Part shown: positions 1-13,974 of the stretch, piece after piece
Layout: each line of letters starts with the position of its first letter
Position numbering within the stretch: position 1 is the stretch's first letter
Source: Trogon surrucura
Taxonomy: Eukaryota > Chordata > Aves > Trogoniformes > Trogonidae
Assembly (NCBI GenBank): GCA_020746105.1
Contig: CM036636.1
Location: forward strand, 6,510,001-6,574,000
Length of the DNA stretch: 64,000 bases
Direction: 5' to 3'
Position numbers and translations under genes: made by a program
Notes under the pieces: model-generated
The model's input: only the letters and a program-made list of their open reading frames with translations
The model's database searches: none
Told to the model about the DNA's origin: nothing

Positions 1-936
1 GCTGTTTTTCTTGGAAAAAGTGAGATTTTTATGTGAAATTATGTAGATTACATGCCCTGGATGACATCTGTGGAAGACTCTAGGTCCATCTAGTATAAAG
101 CATTATATGGGTGCTGTTTAATTTTTATTCAATTACCTGAAAAGGCCATACAGAGGCATTAGAGACTCAACACAAGTCACCTGCTGTTATCAGTGGGAAA
201 GCTTTTAAGAAAGTTGTGTTACATCTCTTGAAAAAAGAAACTTGCACCTTAAAGGTGCCAAAGATCTCATGCTCTTGAAAATTAGTTATCACAGTTTTCT
301 TCAAATAACATTGTTTGCAGTGTCCAAGGATACTTTTCATAGATGGCCATGCTGCAGCAGCAATTAATTTCCTTCAAGTAAGTTTATACATTTTGAGGTT
401 TGAGGCACTGCACAACTTTACCACAATGAAAACCATCTGTCATAAACAGACCATTCAAAAATGAACACTTCTTTTCAAGCATACAAAACTTTGCCTATAA
501 AATCCAGGCAAGAAACCCCACAATGGGACACAGTTTCGTTTCAAAATACATTCTAATGTGCAAATTACAACCCAGGATAACAAGAAAGCTCTTAAAGAGT
601 AAGATAATAAGAGAGAAATCTCAACTAGTGCCAGACATAAGGACAGAAATACCAAATATTTCTACTGAAGGATTGAGTGCATTTCAGCTTTTTTCTATAC
701 GTGTCCAGTTACTTAAACTCAAGACAAACACGTAAATGCTGTTTCTCTTTTTGGCGATACTGGTGCAATTTAACCAGTTTAAGTGAACTTATTCCTACTA
801 GGTATGAAGATAAGCAGCAGAATCTAGACCTTAAAATCCAGCTGAGAAAAAGCTAAGCAAAGGCTGAAATCTACTGGAGCCCAGAGAGATGATGCTTCTC
901 TACCGTTAGCATTAATCATACCCATGAAAGTCATTT

Positions 937-962
937 AAAAAAAAAAAAAAAAAAAAAAAAAA
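937..962 (+). repeat. Poly(A) run, 26 nt
   Basis: An uninterrupted run of 26 A lies in the plus strand, which is poly(T) in the FNBP1 sense strand. It is followed by A-rich sequence. No target-site duplication or retroelement body is evident beside it, so it is best treated as a simple homopolymer. Confidence 0.9.
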
Positions 963-3900
963 CGAAATAAAACAAAGCAATGCTAACCTCTTCCTTCTGC
1001 TCATCCTGGGGGAAAAGGAATGGGACATGGATTTGTTTTTTGCTGACAGTATCCAGAGCTGCAGACCAAAAGCTGCAACGACCCACAGGGATTCACTGTT
1101 CTGTGTGTTATAAACAAGAGCTTTGAAAATGAGCAGATTCTGGTGTGTATCGCTCCGCTGCCGGGATGGTATAAATCATGAGCTGCAGCAGAGCTCCAGA
1201 CCCGAGCTGCCTCCCTCAGGAGCTGCAGCATGGTAACAAAGCTAAATATACGCTGCTGTTGTTCCAGGAAGGTTTTTCACTTGACAATGTTGTAACTTCT
1301 CACTGTTCCCCAACACCATCCCACTTCCCTGATTTAATACACGCCCCATTCTTTTATTCTGAAGAAAAAATAAATAAATTAACAAATGCAATTTTCGAAC
1401 TAATTCCCAGTAAATCTTTTGGTGCCTGGCTACATCCTTGGATTAACTGTTGACTATTTTCATCCTCTTTTGTTCCATTCTGCGATGCTCTCCCTTAATA
1501 AGGCCAGCTGTTAAAACAAAGATCAACAAGATCTCTCGCCCACACAGTTTCCCCCTTGGGCAGCTGTGTACTAATTATTAAAAATGAACCATACACTGTT
1601 CCTGCTTATTGCATGGATAGCTACAATAGAAAAACAAACAAGCCTGCTGATCCATTTAAAAGATGAGACTCACACACACAAAAAAGGCAATTCTGCCCTC
1701 TTACCCAAACCCACACTGCGTTGCAAGAGTGGAATCTTCTCCACAAGAACAATACTTCGCACTGCAGCAGCTTGTGGGAAAAACTAGAAACTAGATTTTT
1801 GCCCAACTTTTTCATGAAACAACGTCATACTGGATTCATCATATAGAATACGCAAGTTGTTCCATGCATCTTCAAAGTGCAAAATTTTGTCGTTAATATC
1901 AAACCTTTTCAAATACAACACTGCTCTAAGCACGCAGCTGGACTTTAGGAACTCCTCAGTTTCAATCCTGTTCTGTTGAATTCTTTGGAGGAATAATGTC
2001 TGGGTGAAGGTTTGTGTTTGGGGTTTTTTTGTTTGGTTTGGGGGTGGATTTGATTGGATTATTTTTCTAATATAGTGCCTTGTTAAAACACTTAAAAAGA
2101 AAAAAAATCAGTGACATTGTTAAACCTTGCAAAATGAGAGTCCTTGTTTTCCATTTTTTTAAAAAGAATAAAAAATAGTAAAGGCCTCACCAGGTATGCT
2201 GGGTATTATCAGTAGCAAAACTTCTTATCTTCTAATCTCCATTAAATAAATCACCTGTCAGTTGTAAAATTGACCATGTGTGCCAATCTATTTTCTACAT
2301 GGATGCTAATGCAAAGTCAAATATCTTTATTAAACAGAAGAGAACAGCCTTTACTCCTCTGGGTAATGTTCGCCTCCTCCTCTGGCCGTCAAGCACTCCG
2401 AGGATTGACTACCAGACTCCGCTGCAGACATGGTGTCCTTCTGGGCTGTTTATGCAGACACTTGGAAAAGAAAAATGTTGTAATTCCGCTTAGCTGGAGG
2501 CTGCCTCCTAGATCCACTGGAGCCGAGGCAGTACCTCCGGTCAAAAAACAAGCCCCCGCCAAGCCTAAAGGCCCTCCCTAAAGTTCAAAGGAAAGGTGAA
2601 AGTCTGTAAACTGACTGTTCCTCCTCTCTTTTCCAAATTAAATGGAACTAACAGCTGAAAAATACTGCAGTACTCTTTTGCAGATGGAGCTCCAAAAGTA
2701 TTTAATACCTTAAATACCATGACATCACAATTACAGGCAGGGATTTTTCAAGGGCCACTTCATACTCAGGACCAGATAAGATTACTGCTGTGTCTCAAGT
2801 GTGCCTATCTGCCATCGCATTCCATTTGTAACCCCGAAATCTGGGGCTTCCGCTCTGACCCAAGAAACGGTTAAGCTTCTGAAAACGAAGATATATACAG
2901 ACATACAATTCAAAAAATCTAATGCAATAACAGACACTGCCATTCTGAGTATGTAACTTTTTAAATGTCTGAAAACCTAGGCGTAAACTCAAGTTTTAGA
3001 CACAAAATTGATAACCTCAATATCTGTTAACAAACTCAAGGTGCATTTCGTAATTTAGTACTACCCACTCATACACTCCACTCCGTAGAGTCAAGGAACA
3101 CTGACAAAAAAATTTAAATTAGATTTATTCTGGAACTAAGCGAGATATAGAAAATAAGCAAAGCGCTGAGGAAAAGCTGAAGAGATATTTCTCCTTAAAT
3201 CCAGCTATTTGGGTCTGTCCTACTGCGTTTTTATTACAGTAAGACCCAACTCTACAGCTAGGAAAATGGCAGGCAAGACATTCAGCTAACATCCTGTCAA
3301 ATAGTCTCCTATCACCCTTCTCATCTCAGCTTTTCAGCTGATAAATGCTTCAGAAAAGGGACTAACCGCTGCCACACTTGCACACACCGCAGAGTTTTGT
3401 AGAGTCAAGCCACTTGTCTTCATTTCGACAATATTGTTTCAGACTGATCCCACTTGCACAACACTCAGACTCGAAGCTGAATCGTGCCACACCTCTTCAC
3501 TGCAAGGAACGAGATTACCTGTACAGCCACAGAATAAACCCACGATTAACAACATAAATTATGATCAAACCAAAACTAACGTGGCAACTGCACTGCTGAC
3601 ACGTCTTGCTAGTGATTGGAAACACCCACCGATGAATCAAAGCGTGTATTGCTATCAATAAACAAGGATTCTCCAATAACTTCAGTTTCTTTTCCTTTGG
3701 AGGCAGAGCATACATACTCATTCTCACTGCCCTGTTCTGTTCCGTTTCTGTAAAGTTTATCCTCAAGTAACAAATCCCATTCATTATAGTGTGAACTTGT
3801 GTTAATCAAAGTTTAAATCTGAAGAAAATAAATCTCATTTCCCTTAGCCAAATAACCACTGTGTAAAAGCCTCTCTGAAATTTCAGTGTCTCCCTTTTCC

Positions 3901-4429
3901 TCCCAATAGAAGCCTCTCTCAGCTCTCAGTGCCAAAAAATGAATGCATCAAAGTAGGTGGAATGAAGAAGGGAGAAATATTGTGCAAAATGCTGACCCAC
4001 CAAAAGCACACAAAGCATTTGTTCAGCAGCGACAACGGATAATTTAATCTGAGGCAAATTACCAAACAAACATCAAATAAATGACATGCAGGAATACAAG
4101 ACAAAGTTCTCCCACACACATTTCAGGTTTGCAGAGTCAGTGGGGCAGCACGCACGCAGCCAAGCACAGTGCTCTGGGGTTGTGATGGAGCCGGCCCAGC
4201 TACTCGCTCAAGGATACTTGAGATTCTCCACAGGACATGAGACAGTTACGAGCATCTCAAGAGAAAGAGGTAAATTCACACTAAATGAACACTCGCATAA
4301 GGAGATTTTGTGTCACCAAGCTTTCAAATGGGAAGAAATCAGTGTCTCCTACCCTATAAACACGACATTCACGAAACACACAGAACTGGAGTTTGCCAAC
4401 ACAATTATCTCTACCATCACTAAACGTGA

Positions 4430-4660
4430 AGTGCCCAACCGCCTGACCAGGGGGCATTCGGAGCAAGCTGCAGCAGCAGCAAAGGTCCTCAGCTCCAGCA
4501 GCCGTCCCGTCGTGCTGAGTGCCGCCTGTCCACCGAACAGATCTGCAACGGGGACCAGCTCACAGCGAAATCGGAGGACCCACAGTGCAGCCCACGAGAC
4601 ACGGCGGTTTGCTGCCTGTCCCATAAAGATGCCGTAGTAAGGGCACACCCTGAGCCCCAA
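4430..4660. other. CpG-rich islet within FNBP1 intron 1
   Basis: About 230 bp stand out from the A+T-rich intron by G+C content and roughly a dozen CpG dinucleotides. The islet also carries a short CAG-type repeat (near 4470-4482). Plus-strand frame 4086-4637 stays open through it, but the predicted peptide has no recognisable domain and its composition looks accidental. It could be an intragenic regulatory element, a non-coding exon or an old repeat. Confidence 0.4.
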
Positions 4661-7484
4661 CGGACCCAGCTCAGGTTCAGCGTGTTAACCAAACTGTGCT
4701 AACCAAGATAACCTAAAATCACAGTTTCTAGGAAGTGGGGCATCTGCTGACTGCACAACCTTCTAGTCAGGCTCCCTACAAAGTCTCCAACCTCTCAAAG
4801 TAAAATGGAACATTTTATGGAAATAAATCAACAATTACGCACTCTTTTGACCAATATGACTTGGAAACCTAAGCATCAGCAATAAACAGCATTTCATCCT
4901 TCTGAACAGGAAAAGCAACACGCTTGGATCCTGTAAGTAAGGACTGTTTCCCTCAGCAAGGATACTCTGCTCGTCAGCTGGGCAGAAGAGCCTCGCTGAG
5001 CAAGAGAGATAAATTCAGTCCTCTTGCAACAACAATCTCATGTCCTCAGGTTCCAAAAAGTATTTTATAACTCATGCTACAAAAAGGATGATGGTACCAT
5101 GGTACAGATTTCAAGCCTTCACAACCCTAACTGGAATTACATCAGTAAACAGCCTTCTATTAACCAAGTTTTTAGATATAGTCACGAAGAAAAGCACAAC
5201 CCAATTTAAATCAGTGCTTACTGGAGCCAAGATTAAAAGCCACACGCATGTCACACCAGTCTGACCACTTCCTTCTGCCCATCCCATCTTCCATCACTAT
5301 TTGCCTAAATCCTGTATCAGTGGAACAAGGGACAGCACTAAATGTCTGTGGCTTTTTTTTTAATTCCAGTTCTAAATAAACACCTGTAATACCTCTGTAT
5401 TCAACTCCCAGCTCCGAAGAGTTCATAAGCCCCAGATGGAAGCACTGCCAGAGCAGGGAACATACACGCTTTACCCATCTAAGCAGCTTTCACTAAAAAG
5501 TTTGGGTTCAATCTCTGAATAAAAGCATCCATATCAAGACCTTAAAAACACACTTCTAAAGTTTTAAACTTTCTGTAGTTTTAACAATCCATTCACACCC
5601 CTCTTTTCCAAGAACTGCCAGACAGAATACTGGTTTGAGAGGGGGCAAGGTTTGGTTTACTACACAAAGAAGAAAAAGGAAAAATCGTTTAGTGGCGTGC
5701 AAGTTCTACTCTGGCATTTAAATATCAATTTACAAACTCGACATGGAATAAAAAGTTCACATGAAAAAAGCCGGCTGATTGCATCCAGTCTCATTAAACC
5801 CACATTAAGACAGTTTACCTAACTGTAAAGGCAACTACTTTCTCAACATAAACCTAGACTGTCCATCAAGATTAAGCACATACGAAAACATGCAATAAAA
5901 GTATCCACTGGCATCTAAATAAAAGCACAAATAGGAGCCTCATATAATAATGAGCTACACAGTAACGCCTAGAGCACAATGAAACTCCAAGACAATTAAT
6001 AGTACCAGGAAAAGATTCGTATTAACTTTGCTAAGCCCAGAACACACAACATTTTTGAAATACAGATCTTGAAATTCTTTACAAAGCCGGCAAGGCTAAG
6101 GCAAGCAGACAAGAATTTAAAACTCTCTTTTAAGGAGTTTAGAGCCAACAAAGCTCCTGGTATTTTAGTGACATTGCAGGCTCTTGTAACACTGCAGGCA
6201 TTTAGAAGTGCTAGCAAATTAATATGCTGCACCAACTCATTTGGTGAACAATCTCATTCAGATCTTAAGCTGCTTGTCCTGTGTTCTGAATCTGTTAGCA
6301 GGCTGGAAAAATCTGAGGCGCCAAAGATATTTTGTGAAAGGGTGCTACAGTTTTTTCAAGCGTAAAGCCGCTTGCTGCACTTTGGACTGATTACTGGGAC
6401 AGCAACAAAAAGCATTCTGTCTTGAAGACAAACAAAAACAAGACCACCACACCACATAAATCATTCAGTTAGTTACAGGACTAACACAAACCGCAGTTCA
6501 ATGTTACTAAAGTCTTCCTAATCGTGGTAAAGGAGAGCTGCTGGTCAAGTTATGAGTCGGTATTACAGCACAGCATGTTTTACAGGAATATTTCTTAACG
6601 ACTTGCTTACTAAAGCTGTCAGAAAAGAGCGCTGTGCACAAAGCACATGCGATGAAATTTTTGTGAATAATCCTACACAGCCACACGATTCCGATTTCCA
6701 TTCTTCTCACGTTCTTGGAAGATCAAGCAGAAGTCTACCACAACAACAAAATAAATGGAGGAAATGCTTACATTAAAATGTGCTACTTGGGTCTTCCCAT
6801 CCCAGCAGTAACAAACCATGAAGTATCAAAAGAGGATGGCTAGCACGGTGCTGCTCTTTTTACCACTATTGTGGGAGGAAATCTAACAAACGTTCACTTC
6901 GTTTCCAGAAAGCAATGGATTCCCTAACTCTAGACATCTATGTGGAATAAACAGTGCCCATAAATTATATGCAAATCTGTTACAAATTCACTCCTCCTTA
7001 AGCCTGGCCTTCAAAATAAGCAGCTGATAACATAGCAATACCAACGAATACAGCCTGTTCACATACAAAAACACTGCCAACAGCTCAAGAGTAGACTGGC
7101 AGCTCGCAAGAGAACCATAAATTTAGGTCAGCTCGGAGCTGCACTGCTCATCAGCAAAACAAAAAACAACGTGATGTGCAGAATATGCTGTCGGTCACTT
7201 GGGCTCACTCTTCCCTGAAGCAAGGGTAAAATTACAGCCCACTTTCTGCATTGCTTCTGCAGCCTTGCTTCAGCTGGAGGAGCCTGCCAGCTGAAAGGTG
7301 GAGAGACAAGCTCACCCCATCCAGGAAACAAATGCCCTGGTAATCTCCCAATATGTATTCAGCACCCAACAGCCTACAAAGAGAGATGAAGCCATTTCCT
7401 ATATTATTTTTGAGCAGGGCCATGTAGGGCATCTCACAACTACATCTTGAAGGAGTAAGCAATTAACTCCTTAAATGAAAAGAA

Positions 7485-7505
7485 AACACAGACACACACA
7501 CACAT
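7485..7505 (+). repeat. Short CA microsatellite
   Basis: A short CA-dinucleotide tract with one interruption lies in the FNBP1 intron. No function is implied. Confidence 0.7.
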
Positions 7506-9108
7506 TCCGTCCTCTCTTTATCAGGGATGTGTGACTATCACTCCCACACAGCTTTAGAAGTCTAGACCAAGAGGGTTTTTAAGCAGATGCCATTAAACAT
7601 TGATGATGTTGTATCTCATTTTTTTGCATGACTATTTGAAGGGAATTAATTAGTACGTTGGAAAAATAATCCTTTGAAATGTGGCTGTCAGACATACAGA
7701 CTTTTTATAGCATCCAGTGAACGCTGCCGTTCTATCATAGAGAAATTATTTAGGGTATCTATCAGCACACGACATTGATTTTCAATGTTAGAAGATAAAA
7801 TAAAGGGTTATCTATTTTATTGTACTTTTTAATTTTGTCTCAGAGTACAGGGACTATTCAGTAGCTTACAACTTCACAACACTTAAGAACTTCCATAACA
7901 AATGCAGATGCAAGAGAAATTACTAGCTTCTTCTCCAGATCAGAAGAGTCACAAGATGGGAGAGTTTTAAGACCTGTGTATGATTTTCCGTGTCAGACGC
8001 TCCATCCTTCCAATCTTGCTTGTCTTTAATTCACATTACACAATTTGCGAGACAGGGCCCATCAAGGTCAAGATTGCACAATGCTTACCTAGGACACTGG
8101 GGATGGGATCTCCAGCAACAACTGCTATGAAAACAATCCCTGGGTTCATAAAATAAGTAATTTTTTTTTTTTTTAAAAAGGTGGGACTTCCAGAACAGCA
8201 AACTAAGGAATGCACTTCCTAAAACAGCAGATATTTAAGTGTTACAACAGTTGACATCCTGTAAATTACTTTGAGGTACTACTCAAAAGTCGGGCTAGAT
8301 GCACTTCCAATTTGATTGTTACTGGAATGAGGTGGTACTAGAGCATTTACTTTAAAAGCAGAGGATAACGAAGGCAAAACTCTTGGGTTTTGTTTGGCTT
8401 TTTATATTGGCAGTTCAGGAGAGCAAGTGTAACCTGGAAAGACTCCCCACATTAAAACACTCTTTTTTAAACAAACAAATGAAAAAACAGTCTTGCCATT
8501 TTATTAATATCAGCCAGTGTCCCTCCAATGCTCTGGTGTCTAATATTCAGAGTAAGTTATTTGCTGTTTCTAGGAGACCTGGTATATTCAATTAATCTAC
8601 AAAAACCTTCCTGCATTAGACATGACACTGCCTGAGCTGGCACCCAAGCCGGGAACTGGCTATCCCACTCCACTTCCACCAACACTTTTGGAAACATGTT
8701 GCAAACGCTGAAGTACTTGGCAATAAGAGTCAATCTTAGGAGTAAAGTACGAGAGACACAAAAAGTAACAGTGTCTTCAGTATAAATAATCTAGTAGTGG
8801 AAGGAAGGCACATGGGGGTGAGCAGAAGAGAATGAGATGTTAACAAAACAACTTGTCCCGCTGCAGATCAGAGAAATCTTACTTCACCAGTGCTCAAGAC
8901 CAAAGTGTAAGGCAGCTGCACGTACTGCAGAAGAATTTCTTAGGTTGCTAGAGCCACAAATGCTTTAGAAAAACGTGTGCCTGAAATGAGACCAAAGGTT
9001 CTGAACGCTGCCCTGCCTTGCACAGACACGGATGCAATGACAGATGTTCAGAGAGCAGAGTTAGCAATACTAAATTAAGCGCAATGATCTAAATTTCTTA
9101 TTAATCTC

Positions 9109-9124
9109 AAAAAAAAAAAAAAAA
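9109..9124 (+). repeat. Poly(A) run, 16 nt
   Basis: A homopolymer of 16 A in the FNBP1 intron, with no attached retroelement that I can recognise. Confidence 0.85.
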
Positions 9125-9594
9125 GCAGGCAGACATAACGGGTGTATAAACAAAAGGCCAAGGCTTCAGCTCTTATCTACACTGAAATAATTGAACTTAA
9201 GGGTAAGGGCTGAAGAATAAAGTTTAGCCTTATAAAATGTTATTTAGTTGAACAATGGTACGAAATATAAGCAATTTTTAAAATACTAGATGGATTAATA
9301 AAGATAAAATAGTCTAAGAAATGTTTCACACCAGTGCAAGCGCTTCGCAAGATGAAGCTTATCAAGGGCTTCATATTATACGTGGTAATGGTGGCAAGGT
9401 AAAAATACATCTCTCAAGTTTATCCTCTCTTTAAAATTTAAAGGCTATAATTTCAGCAAAAATAATAACATTCACTACAGCTAAAAATCTCCAAACTTTT
9501 CATATCCTTCTTGTCACCTTTATGATTCCTTCCGAATGCTCATACTCAGAAATGCTTATCTAGAAGGCAATTTCAAGAAATTAGAGCACCTCTC

Positions 9595-9830
9595 ATACCC
9601 AGAATGAATGAGTCACTGTCGTAAGCATCCAGCAACACCACGACCAGCAATCGGGACAAGCAGTGACACGGATTGAACCGCTCAGTGGGACCAACCGAGG
9701 GGAGTTCGGATCTTCATCAAGTTTGCGAGAGGAAAAGCCCACGGCTGAGGGGCGACTGCTGCAGCAACTCCACCTGACTGCGGGCACAGCACGACCAAGG
9801 ACCCCCAGCTTACGGCGCACCTAGAGACTT
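9595..9830. other. CpG-rich islet, possible repeat or LTR remnant
   Basis: About 235 bp carry around 14 CpG dinucleotides in an otherwise CpG-poor intron. The minus strand has a 75-codon open frame over it (9593-9820) without a recognisable domain. The abrupt edges and composition suggest inserted DNA, possibly a solo LTR remnant, but I see no clear target-site duplication or TG...CA ends. An intragenic CpG-island regulatory element is the alternative. Confidence 0.35.
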
Positions 9831-12800
9831 CCATCTCCATACACAAATGCTCCTTCTGACAGGTCTACCAGTCCCTTGGCAACCTGTATCAACTCCCTCC
9901 CGCTACTAAAAATAATGATATTCCAGCCTCCCTCCTCTTCCCCTCTCACCTTTCCTCATAGATATGCTTTGCTTACTTCAGCTTTCAACCATTACAGCAC
10001 CACAGCTTTGTTTTTTGGATTAAAGAACACTCACAAACACAGAAAAGCAGCTTTTGCTTGAAGAAGAACAAACAGGAACCTCCTGTTCAACCTTTGACTT
10101 GGATGGATGTGAGCTACTGATCTTCATACGGCAACTGGAGCTTCTGGGCATAGTTCCCTGAACGTCCCATGACTCCCCAACTATTTTATAACACAAGGAT
10201 AGACCATTTGCCTGATGAGCAGTTGAATCATCTAAAAAATATGAAAGAGGATATTGACTTGAATCTACCAGATGCTTTATCTGCCAAGCAGGGAAAGCAG
10301 GCTTGGCCTCTGAACCAGAGTGATACCGAGAAAGGGGAACGAGGAAAACAAGCGCGTGCTTACCTACGTACACAGAGGGCGAGAGGAAAAAAAAGGGAAT
10401 TTCTTGTAACTCAACAAGAACATCACTTCCCACAGCATGGACAACAAGGTCATTCGGGGCTCTTCAGCTGTCATAATGACAATACCTTCCAGTTAAAATA
10501 GTCCTCGGAAGCTCCAATTCCGGTCCAAAGGTTGACTGAAACTGCCATAGCCCTCAGCCAAGAAAGTAAAAGTGAAGACCTTATTTTTCACAAGCCCTGA
10601 AGTTGAAACGCATCTCCCCACATAATGGAGACCTGGCTGCTAACACAAACCGGTGGGACGTGAACCTGTAGGACCAAGAGGGTTCATATTAACAGTAGAA
10701 TACCCTGGCAGAGCATCTCTCAAGTCAGAGGTCTTGAAGATGACAGCATCTGCCAACTTCTTCCATGGATATTCCTTATGTCTGCACAGACGTTATTAAT
10801 GAAGAGTCATCCTACAACAACTGAAGCTTCTACGAAGTCCTCAGGCCTTCTGGATATATTTGTTCTCTTATGGGAAGGATCACAATACTCTGTAAAGGGA
10901 AAATTACTGCTTACTCGACTTGGTGTGCAGACTGAGGTGGAACAAGACAAAGCGGCTGAGAACTAAGACCAAGACTGAAGAAACGTCTTGTGGTCTACCA
11001 CACTTTTTTTTTTTTTTTAGTACCTCTGTATATGAATGACATTCACAATGCTCAATAAACATATCCACCAAGGTTACTGACACATTATAGTTATAGTATT
11101 CTTGCTTATGAACACTTAATATAGAGACTAAAGCTCAGTCATAGTGTTTTGTTCTGCATCCCAGTTCATGAAAGGATTTCCAGAAAAGCTGAATGCAACC
11201 ATGGCATTTTTATCCGCAGGAAATTCATACATAATTGTAGACTCGGTAAATGCACACAAATAAACACAATCATAAATTTTTGAAAAATTAAGACATAAAA
11301 CACTATGCATAGGAACTGACATTTCCTCAGCAGTGACTACTGTTAAAAAATCATGCATTTCCTGGCTTTAAGATGTTTAATTCTACTAATTTAACATTTG
11401 TGACGCCATCTATTTTTGGAACAGCAACGGAATACACACACAAAGAGAAAATAAGCTATAAATGCAATGCCATGAATAGAGCTCCACAGTTCATGCTCTT
11501 TTTCTTTTCTTCCTTAAGAGAATCTGAGCATTAAGCACTGCATCACACGGAGAAAATGTATTATAGTCCACCCTTTTTAAGCGTGATTTTGCCTGTGGCT
11601 TTTTTTTTTTTTAGTTTTGGGTTCATCTGATTATTTTCAAAATTCTCCTTATCCAAGAAAGCCTCTTGAAGTGCATTAGGGCTTACACATTAGTCCCAGA
11701 CTGTTTAATTTAGCCCTAATACCTTGAGGAAGCTGCAGGATGGATTGTTGCTATTCTGATTAAGGAATCAAACCCACCCCCTGCTGAGAAGGTTAGATGA
11801 ATGCTTTGCCCCCAGAGGGAAATCAATGCTGCTCCACTGACCAGGAGCTTCCAAACACTGCACGCACCAATGTAGCATGAACTAAAAAGCACTTAATTCT
11901 TGCATTCTCATTATAAAACAGATTCTGAATTTTGGCTGTTTTGACACTTGTTCAACTCTTCAAGAAGTAGGGATTTTAGCTTTTTACTGCTGTCAGTAGT
12001 ACAGATTTTTTTTTTTGTCCCCAGGGATTAACCCACAAACAAACCACAAAAGACAACTCTACCAAACCAACAACAGATTCAACATTCCAGTCAATATGAA
12101 TTGCTGTAATCATATGCATGAAAACCATATGTATTACATAAAAGATCTTCTGACTTTTGTGTGAATGGAGTATGCTGCTTTGTCATGCTGTTCCTAACCA
12201 TCAAATACTTCAACTTAACTGTTAATAACCAAGTGAAATATTTGTATTTTTATTGTTTAGCTCAGCTAAGGCTTTTGTTAGGTGGAACAATTCAACACAC
12301 TCCCACAACCATTAATGTTGGCACTACGATATGCAAGCTTTCTATTCAAGACTAAGTATTTTCAAAGAGCATCAACAACTATTCAGATCCAGTCTCCAAA
12401 GATGCCTGAATTAGGTGAGTTTGTTTCACAACAGCACATTCCTTGCAAGAATTGCCATCTTCAGCAATCACAGCTTTCATTTGTCAAGATAGTTTCACAT
12501 CAGCCTCTGAAAAAGAAGCTTTCAAGAATTTCATACATAGGGATGACAAGAATCACATCAAAAAGCACAATGCAGAAAGAAAAAACATCCCACAGCTGTC
12601 CAGAACAGGTGTAGAGGTGCTCACAGTCCATATCAGGCTTTACCAGCAGCGGATGCATGCTTCCACCCTTCCATGGCTGTTCCCTGGCTACTGCATTGCA
12701 TCTCAGAAGGCAGCATGCAGCCACACTGCCAGAGAAACATTATTTTATCTTTATAAATAGAGTAGGAACCTAACTATCCCCCTCTATTCCAAAAATAAGG

Positions 12801-13974
12801 TTGTAAATCCCCAGGGTGCTGATTTAAACAGGAACCAAGTCACACGTGTCATGTGATACGGATTCTCATTACCTAAAGCACAGGCTGGTGCATTTGCCTA
12901 CCTTACTCTTTGGGTTTTCAGGTAAAACATGCAACAATATCCTGTAAGTGCTGAATGCCTTGATCACTGCGAGTATGTGTTCTGTCCTTCAAGAGGATGC
13001 AGCCCTTCTAACCAGCCAAGGATAGAGTCTTTGTGCAAACTGGCAAAGAAGCTACTAAGCAACATGTGCACCATTGAAGTGTTTACTTACTTTTTTTTTT
13101 GCACACCAGAAACTGAAGGAAAGCTGTGCTACAAGGCTTTTCAGTTTTTACATGTTAAGCTATGAACATACGCCCAAAAGCATCCTCTGTGAAACACAGA
13201 TGTTTCACAACTCCAAAGAGTTTTAAGGAAATAAAGGACCAGCACACACAGCCCTTTCCTCTCACTCTATTTTTAGACTTTTCAGTGAAATCAAAAAGTA
13301 TCTCAGACTGTTATACTTGCGAGAGAGAGGCAGGACTGGTGAAAAAATATTTATGTAGCGCTCTATCACAGCTCTCCCAGTTCATCCACTGCCAGTTTTT
13401 CTTTCACTACAGCAAAACCTTTAGTTACACATTCTTAACAAACGCCACTCCTATAAGACCCATATTTGACAGATCAACAGCCCTCAAGAGGGCAAGAAAT
13501 ATTTCCCTTCCCCATTTAACTTTTGTTTGAGAAAACACACTGCCATTCACTCACAGGTGCATGCCAATCATTTTTTGACTTTGTAAATACAAGATAAATG
13601 TGTTAAAGCATTTATCTCTGCATAAGAGAAAACATAATGCAGAGTGAAAAATATTATCTAAATGCATTTTAAACCTATTTGCTAACCAATTCCTCAAGGC
13701 TTTCTGCACAGAATGAGTGAATGAAAAACTGCAGTGCACACACTTTTTGGATAAAGCTCTCATTTGGGGATGCAGTCAAATATTCTCCCACAGCAAGTAA
13801 AGATGCAAACTGCAACCACAGAAATCAACATACATACATTCAAACCAGTAAGTCAACTCTACTTAAATATTACATGGAAAAAGCCACATAAAAACAGCAA
13901 TGCTACAAAGCCAAGCATGCAAAAGTGCACTGCTAGGTCCCTTCACTACTTCTCTGGTTTACTTCTTACCTAAT

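Noticed and set aside
4086-4637. 183-codon plus-strand open frame
   Set aside because: No recognisable domain; lies partly in a CpG-rich islet of an intron on the opposite strand.
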